From contig OU696594.1 of NCBI GenBank assembly GCA_916048095.2, forward strand, positions 5,834,781-5,898,780: a DNA stretch of 64,000 bases. Direction: 5' to 3'. Position 1 is the first letter of the stretch; each line of letters begins with the position of its first letter. The translations under genes were made by a program, and so were the position numbers. Shown here piece after piece: positions 59,938-64,000 of the stretch. Below the pieces are notes generated by a model that saw nothing but the letters and a program-made list of their open reading frames with translations, was not told the DNA's origin and did no database searches. The stretch is from Sacculina carcini. Its lineage: Eukaryota; Arthropoda; Thecostraca; Sacculinidae.

Positions 59938-60003
59938 AAAAATCAACCATTTCATATTCTCATTAAACCAAACTGAGCCCAGTGTTGATGGTGTAAAAAT
60001 GAT
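59938..60003 (-). repeat. Inverted copy of the gypsy-B tail end
   Basis: Bases 59940-60000 are the reverse complement of about 58618-58680 (TCATTTTTACACCATCAAC ... GAGATGGTTGAT) with three differences. Together they bracket repeat D copy 2 as ~62-bp inverted repeats. Confidence 0.85.
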
Positions 60004-60032
60004 ATGGATATGTCGGATATGGATATGGATAT

Positions 60033-60215
60033 GTCGACGGACATGCCATCATCAACTGCGATATCAACATTGTCCAGGGAGCGTGAGACGCCTATCAATG
60101 CTGATTTAAGCTGTCTCTTTAGCATTGACAACTGATATTCTGCCCCTCTCTCTGTTGACACTCTTACCCTGGAGCCCAAGTTAGGATCCCCTTCGGACCC
60201 TTCAGCACCGTCCAT
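60033..60215 (-). pseudogene. Short Gag-like N-terminal fragment
   Basis: A minus-strand frame opening at ATG (60213-60215) reads MDGAEGSEGDPNLGSRVRVS, then TERGAEYQLSMLKRQLKSAL and IGVSRSLDNVD. Several LTR-element Gag proteins begin with 'TxxGxxYQLxxLxxxLxSAxxxLxRxxxxxD'. About 60 residues remain before a satellite-like GATATGGATAT tract (60000-60030). Confidence 0.4.
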
Positions 60216-60239
60216 GGCTTAGTGTATCAAACGAATATA

Positions 60240-60549
60240 TACATCAAAACCGATCATCAGGCACTGACAACGATCCCGGATTGCTGCGGTCCTGCGCGAC
60301 CCTCGAGGAGTTGCAAAGTTCCAGTAAACTACAAGGAGCATTAACTTAACAAGCAAGTCACCACCAGTCACCACCAATCACCCCCAATCATCACCAATAA
60401 CCACCAATAATCACCAATCACCACCAATAATCACCAATAATCACCAATCACCACCAACATTGCTTTATTACTCATTTTTACACCATCAACACTGGGCTCA
60501 GTTTGATTTAATGAGAATATGAGATGGTTGATTTCTGAGAGGAGAGTTC
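60240..60549 (+). mobile_element. Gypsy-B end fragment and CACCAAT tail
   Basis: It starts at ATCAAAACCGATCATCAGG (end of RNase H), continues through CTCGAGGAGTTGCAAAG, and has the longest CACCAAT/AATAATCACC array (60345-60465) before the constant segment that leads into module E. Confidence 0.85.
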
Positions 60550-60720
60550 TGAGGAGTTTGAACACGCACTGGCTGAAAAACAGCAAGTGGAGTGCGAATA
60601 CACTCTACGCCTGCAGAGCAATGATACAACACTACGTCGTACAGTGCGTTCAGCTGGAGCTTGACCAGGCTGCCGACACAGACCTTGAATATGCCAACGA
60701 TGACACGGATGTATTCCGCA
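60550..60720 (+). other. Host-like coiled-coil module E, copy 2
   Basis: Nearly identical to 44655-44825. One change turns CTGCACGCAATGAGAC into CTGCAGAGCAATGATAC, which shifts the frame after 'TLR' before resuming QHYVVQCVQLELDQAADTDL and EYANDDTDVF. The flanking sequence after 'DVFR' differs from copy 1, so that is the common end of the module. Confidence 0.5.
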
Positions 60721-61039
60721 CAACAAACTACCAAACAAGGCGCCAATAACAAGCGCCAACCAACCAAGCCGAACAAACCAAATCAAACAACGCAAATAAA
60801 TTATGCACATCGATTTAAAATAACCCAAGACACTAGATAAATATGCAGTAGCCAAGATGCGCAGGAGCACGGTCACACACGCGAACGACCCGTGAGTATT
60901 CACTCTGACCTGAGCGTAGAAATTTGCTCTGACCGCCGGGCGCGAAGAGATTCGCATGAATCGCATGGGACCCCATTACGTCACCTGGTGCCCTTATAGA
61001 GTCAACCGAAGGTGGTGGAGAGGCATCGAAACATGTAAA
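60721..61039. other. Unassigned stretch
   Basis: AAC/AAA-rich DNA followed by about 150 bases of mixed composition. No supported ORF and no recognised repeat. A small GAAAC context at 60993-60999 made me look for a hammerhead ribozyme, without success. Confidence 0.5.
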
Positions 61040-61262
61040 GACAAAAACAACTTATTTGACGCGTGCTGAAGGTGTGACAGCGGGACCGTCTGCTGGTTGT
61101 CGAGCACAGAACACAAAAAAGTCGAACAAAGAGACTCTGGTCTATAGAACCACAAGCTGCAGTGTGTGTGGTGAGACACATTCGACTGAAAAATGTTTAA
61201 TGATTATTGACAAAACAGCGCTGATAGGGATTTCAACGTTTACTGGACCGTTGCAAGTTTAG
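61040..61262 (+). pseudogene. Small ORF with one CCHC zinc knuckle
   Basis: The frame reads TKTTYLTRAEGVTAGPSAGC, NTKKSNKETLVYRTTSCSVC and GETHSTEKCLMIIDK, with CSVCGETHSTEKC as a CX2CX3HX4C knuckle, one residue shorter than the retroviral type. Probably a nucleocapsid or LINE ORF1 remnant. It ends at TAG (61260-61262). Confidence 0.45.
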
Positions 61263-61566
61263 TGGGTACTTTATTGACTGTTTCAAGCTGTCCTCAGGGG
61301 AGTTCAAGTGAAAGCACGGAAGCAGTTTCAACTAACAGTGCGGGCATGATTGAACACAAGCTGTTTGTTTGCTTGTTTGTGTGTCAGAAACACGAGGCGG
61401 ATATTGAGTCTGGACTGTGTGCTCTGGATACTCACGCCTGCTCCTCCGCATCCGCGACCTCTCGCGACTTCACTGAACAAGGTCCGCCACTGCTGACAAG
61501 CGGCTCATTGATGACTGAATGAGGACATTATACATGTGCATGCAATGAGGTATGCATCTGTATGCA
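61263..61566. other. Unassigned stretch, possible exon-like segment
   Basis: One frame (61386-61520: KHEADIESGLCALDTHACSS, ASATSRDFTEQGPP) follows an acceptor-like TTTGTGTGTCAG. I cannot name it and it is not repeated. Confidence 0.3.
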
Positions 61567-61679
61567 TCAACGGAAAACCGCACTGATTATGGACGCTAGT
61601 CCGGTTGGACTCGGTGCTATATTGTGTTAAAACCACCAAGGAGATCTTCAACCAATGAGTTGTACGTCAAGGTCTCTAA
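61567..61679 (+). mobile_element. Gypsy-B RNase H micro-fragment
   Basis: CAACGGAAAACCGCACTGA to GTCAAGGTCTCTAA, about 110 bases of gypsy-B including the RNase H 'DASPVGLGAIL' codons. It ends at the same base as 57326-57583, then module V follows in both. Confidence 0.85.
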
Positions 61680-62140
61680 TGTCCTAATGGTGATGCCCAC
61701 GCGCGCCTGTCTGAATATAACCTATATTTTTTGTTTGCTTCTACAAGCTATTTCGGCCTTTTGTTTTGAAAGTATTGTTTGTCTGCGACCCGGCTTCAGC
61801 AGCAGAGATAGTGCCCTCCAGTATTAGCAGCGGCCTGGAGGACGTGGTGGAGGTGCTCGGCGGCGTGTCAGGTTGGTGTGCAGGGTGGACGACAGGAGAG
61901 CATGGTGCCGGCAGGAAGCAGCGGAGGAGCTGCAGCCGAGGGTTGCTCGTCGTCCAGCCTGTACTGGTGGTGGACTCTTTGCCGGGCAGCTGACAGTTTG
62001 CAGGTGGAGGCTGCTGGTGCTGGAGGGCAGGCGAAAGAAAGGTGCTGCTGAGGCCGGAGGAGGAAAGGATCGACGACGACGGCGTGGCCTGCGTGTGCGG
62101 CGACGTCACGGCTGTCTGCGGCAGGGGGATGAAGAGCACG
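61680..62140 (+). other. Module V, copy 2
   Basis: Same sequence as 57584-58046 with about 4% differences. It ends at GATGAAGAGCACG, where copy 1 continues (GCTGAAGAGCACGCAGAACG) into dsRBD2, and this copy instead enters element H. The shared left edge and different right edge mark the junction. Confidence 0.5.
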
Positions 62141-62235
62141 GGTGTCGACTCAGAATCGGTGACGTGCACGGACTTGTCGCGAGTAGGTGCACAGTTTTGT
62201 AGCACCTCTCCGTCATCCAGCTACTATCCTAGTGA

Positions 62236-62940
62236 ATGGCGACTACCGACACATCCGTCACGCCTACGGCAGACACACAGGCTGAGCTGCAAGGCCCTGT
62301 GCTTCATCTTGCGACGCCGCAACAGCCGCGTCGCATCAGCAAACCTCACAAGGCGCCGCTGTGGGCCCAGCCCTTATTCAAGGCAATTGAAGAATTGCAA
62401 TCTGCCCGCATTACGCGGGACTCGGCGGTGGGCACCACTCCGTCGCTGGCAAAGCTCGTCGCCTTCACCGACGACGAAGCAGACAGCGACGCAAAGGACG
62501 ACGACGCCTCAAGCCTTGCGTCTACGCTGCCATCGGACGAAATCCTGCAGGGCTGGAAGCGACGGCTCAAGGCTCACCTGCGAGATAATCGTTATCGACT
62601 GAACAGCAGCGACATTGCTGAGATCGAGTGCCTTCTCCTCATCAGCAGATATTAAGATCATCTTGACGACGAGGACCGTCATTTCTTCAAGCGACGCCTT
62701 GAGACGGTCCTAACTGCAGCATTGCTCGGGTGGGACACGGCACGGCAATCATCTTGTGTGCAGGAGATTCAAGGCCTGCAATTGCCCGTTCCGCCCGACG
62801 TCATCAAGGATCGCCGTAATGCGGCACGCCGCTCCCCCGCCGCTGGAGCTACCGCTGGACCAAGTCGCAGCGCTCGCGGAAACGCCGGGTTGGGCAGCCC
62901 AGGGCGAGGTCGACGCGCTCGCGCGCGCCCTCGCCAGTGA
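62236..62940 (+). pseudogene. Element H capsid-like ORF1 (one internal stop)
   Basis: From ATG at 62236 the frame encodes about 235 residues, with TAA at 62653-62655 after residue 139. The N-terminal half is polar and Ala/Pro-rich (HKAPLWAQPLFKAIEELQSA), then acidic (FTDDEADSDAKDDDASS). A helical middle (ILQGWKRRLKAHLRDNRYRL, then EDRHFFKRRLETVLTAALLG) leads to an arginine-rich end (GRGRRARARPRQ). A helical protein with a short Arg-rich C-terminus that overlaps pol is the layout of nucleic-acid-binding capsid proteins of pararetroviruses, but I see no sequence motif that proves it. No CCHC knuckle is present. Confidence 0.5.
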
Positions 62941-63598
62941 GGACGGCGTGTGGGACTTGCTCCTGGCGGGTGCACAAAGAGCCGAGCAAGTTCCCCATTC
63001 AGCGCTCCCCGACGTGGAGCTGCTCCGGTCGCCGCAACTGACGACCGTGCATCCGCCGGCCCGGTCACTGCAGCCGCCTAAGGTTCCCAGTTGGGTTGCC
63101 GACTTCGTAGACGACCCCTTGGGCCTGGAGGACGTCACGGCGGCGGCAGAAACGCTGGAGGCCCTAGACCTGCCCGACACCGGCTCAGAAGGTGTCCACG
63201 AGAGCGACGGCGACGACGACCCTACGTGGTGGAGATCAATGTCAGCACCGTGGGACATCTTAGATGACCCTGACGACGACACGTCTTCTGCAAGTTCGAC
63301 CTGTCCGTCAGACGACACTTCAATCAGCCGCGACCGGACGAGGCCGCCGAGATCGGTCCGAGACTCCCACAGGGATGCGACCGACTCGGGAGATCCGCCG
63401 AGCCTGCTGGCCTTCCTACAACATTCAACGGACGACCACGAGTCAGGGAGGACAGTACAGCCACCAGATTTTCACGCGCTGACTACCATGCCGCCAGACT
63501 CCCGTCATACGGTTCAGGTGCAGCGCATGCTACACCTTGGTCTCCGGACGAAAATACCTGCTGATCAGCGTCACCATTGGCATGTGACACGAGCCTAA
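62756..63598 (+). CDS. Element H pol N-terminal region, overlapping ORF1
   Basis: A 280-codon frame overlaps the last 185 bases of ORF1 in the +1 frame. It starts Cys/Arg-rich (MCRRFKACNCPFRPTSSRIA), has a helical Ala/Leu/Glu segment (VDALARALASEDGVWDLLLA), then an acidic Ser/Asp/Pro spacer (HESDGDDDPTWWRSMSAPWD, SASSTCPSDDTSISRDR), and ends KIPADQRHHWHVTRA with TAA. Overlap of the capsid and pol frames and a long low-complexity spacer before RT resemble pararetroviral pol. No protease motif (DTG/DSG) is visible. Confidence 0.6.
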   Translation: MCRRFKACNCPFRPTSSRIAVMRHAAPPPLELPLDQVAALAETPGWAAQGEVDALARALASEDGVWDLLLAGAQRAEQVPHSALPDVELLRSPQLTTVHPPARSLQPPKVPSWVADFVDDPLGLEDVTAAAETLEALDLPDTGSEGVHESDGDDDPTWWRSMSAPWDILDDPDDDTSSASSTCPSDDTSISRDRTRPPRSVRDSHRDATDSGDPPSLLAFLQHSTDDHESGRTVQPPDFHALTTMPPDSRHTVQVQRMLHLGLRTKIPADQRHHWHVTRA

Positions 63599-63604
63599 GC
63601 CACC

Positions 63605-64000
63605 ATGGACAAGGTCATGACCTCGTTGACCGCTGGTGGAATTTTAAGGGCGGTGCACGATCGCCATGGACCAGTCTTCAGATTGTTCACCATCCCCAAG
63701 GGCGACGGCACCTGCCGGGTGCTTTACGATCTCAGCCCGCTGACGGCGCACCTACCACGGTTTACGATGAAGCTGCCTGCGGTCGCGGACGTCTTGACCG
63801 CGGTGCACCGCCGGCCCTCGTGGCATGCCGTGAAATTTGACCTCCGGCATGAGTTCTTTGAGGCTCTCCTCCGCGACATGGGTGTGGCGGTCAAACCTTC
63901 AAAGTGCGTGTGGACACCAACGCAGCGCATTTCGTTCCTGGGGTTCCGACTGACCCTGGGCGCCACGCCGACAGTCGACCTGCAACCAGGTATCCGGCGA
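63605..64000 (+). pseudogene. Element H RT start, copy 2 (core deleted)
   Basis: ATG at 63605 is in GCCACCATGG, seven bases after the TAA and in the same frame. The RT begins VMTSLTAGGILRAVHDRHGP and 'FTIPKGDGTCRVLYDLSPL', reaches motif A (KFDLRHEFFEALL) and at about 63870 jumps to the thumb (VAVKPSKCVWTPTQRISFLG then FRLTLGATP), with the same junction as copy 1. It is open to the window edge. Confidence 0.7.

Larger units (their letters stand above)
62141..64000 (+). mobile_element. RT/RNase H retroelement 'H', copy 2 (5' part, runs off the window)
   Basis: This copy contains the 5' leader, a capsid-like ORF, the overlapping pol N-terminal region and the start of RT; the rest lies beyond 64000. 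The leader opens with a ~32-base segment (62144-62175; GTCGACTCAGAATCGG...) that matches 47039-47070 near the end of pol in copy 1. Where the copies overlap (63132 on) they are about 97% identical, including the TAA before RT and the RT core deletion. Confidence 0.75.

Noticed and set aside
60985-61000. Hammerhead ribozyme as found in some Penelope-like and other retroelements
   Set aside because: A GAAAC box is present but no CTGATGA core lies at a suitable distance, and no stems could be paired by eye.
43861-62140. Reading the whole region as one host gene with many exons
   Set aside because: The modules belong to unrelated protein types, several occur twice, and many junctions with gypsy-B lack splice signals. 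Isolated exons (CLASP, 24959-25095) may still be genuine.

Overview
The window is metazoan nuclear DNA, probably from an invertebrate. I base this on GT-AG and GC-AG spliced exons of an EFA6/PSD-type Arf6 exchange factor at the left end, isolated exon fragments resembling CLASP and a Loquacious/TRBP-type dsRNA-binding protein, and a mixed load of Ty3/gypsy, CR1/L2-like LINE and Penelope-like elements. I see no prokaryotic features, rRNA genes or CRISPR arrays. No species can be named from the sequence alone.

Layout. 1-4746: last four exons of an EFA6/PSD gene on the + strand, with introns made mostly of minisatellite and CA/GT repeats. 4747-9168: AT-rich intergenic DNA. 9169-12510: one long uninterrupted ORF (1113 aa) for a cysteine-free, probably disordered protein of unknown function. 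From 13.3 kb to the end almost everything is transposon-derived: nested minus-strand gypsy elements (13.7-19.5 kb, one carrying a tRNA-Val-derived SINE), a minus-strand LINE bounded by 22-bp direct repeats but lacking its reverse transcriptase (20.7-22.7 kb), two Penelope-like fragments (22.9-24.9 kb), a gypsy insertion with 5-bp target duplication and an open integrase (25.5-28.6 kb), further LINE and gypsy pieces (28.7-43.9 kb), and a mosaic zone (43.9-64.0 kb).

Two things stand out. (1) A retroelement present twice (about 45557-47400, and 62141 to the window end). It has a capsid-like ORF with an Arg-rich C-terminus that overlaps a pol ORF. Pol consists of an acidic N-terminal region/spacer, RT and a hepadnavirus/DIRS-like RNase H, and I see no integrase or tyrosine recombinase. 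Both copies lack the same RT core segment (motifs B and C) and share an in-frame stop followed by a consensus Kozak ATG. (2) Short host-like exon fragments are repeatedly joined to retroelement pieces. They include the two halves of a tandem-dsRBD RNAi cofactor: dsRBD1 three times upstream of a LINE, once in frame with LINE ORF1, and dsRBD2 once inside gypsy sequence. Others are a CLASP TOG segment, a WD40 repeat and several coiled coils. Most modules occur more than once.

Nearly all transposon genes here are broken by stops, frameshifts or internal deletions. Several defects are shared between copies, so part of the pattern must come from copying already defective units, either by mobilisation in trans or by segmental duplication. 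Coordinates of degenerate elements are approximate to about 10-30 bases unless a splice site, terminal repeat or target duplication fixes them.
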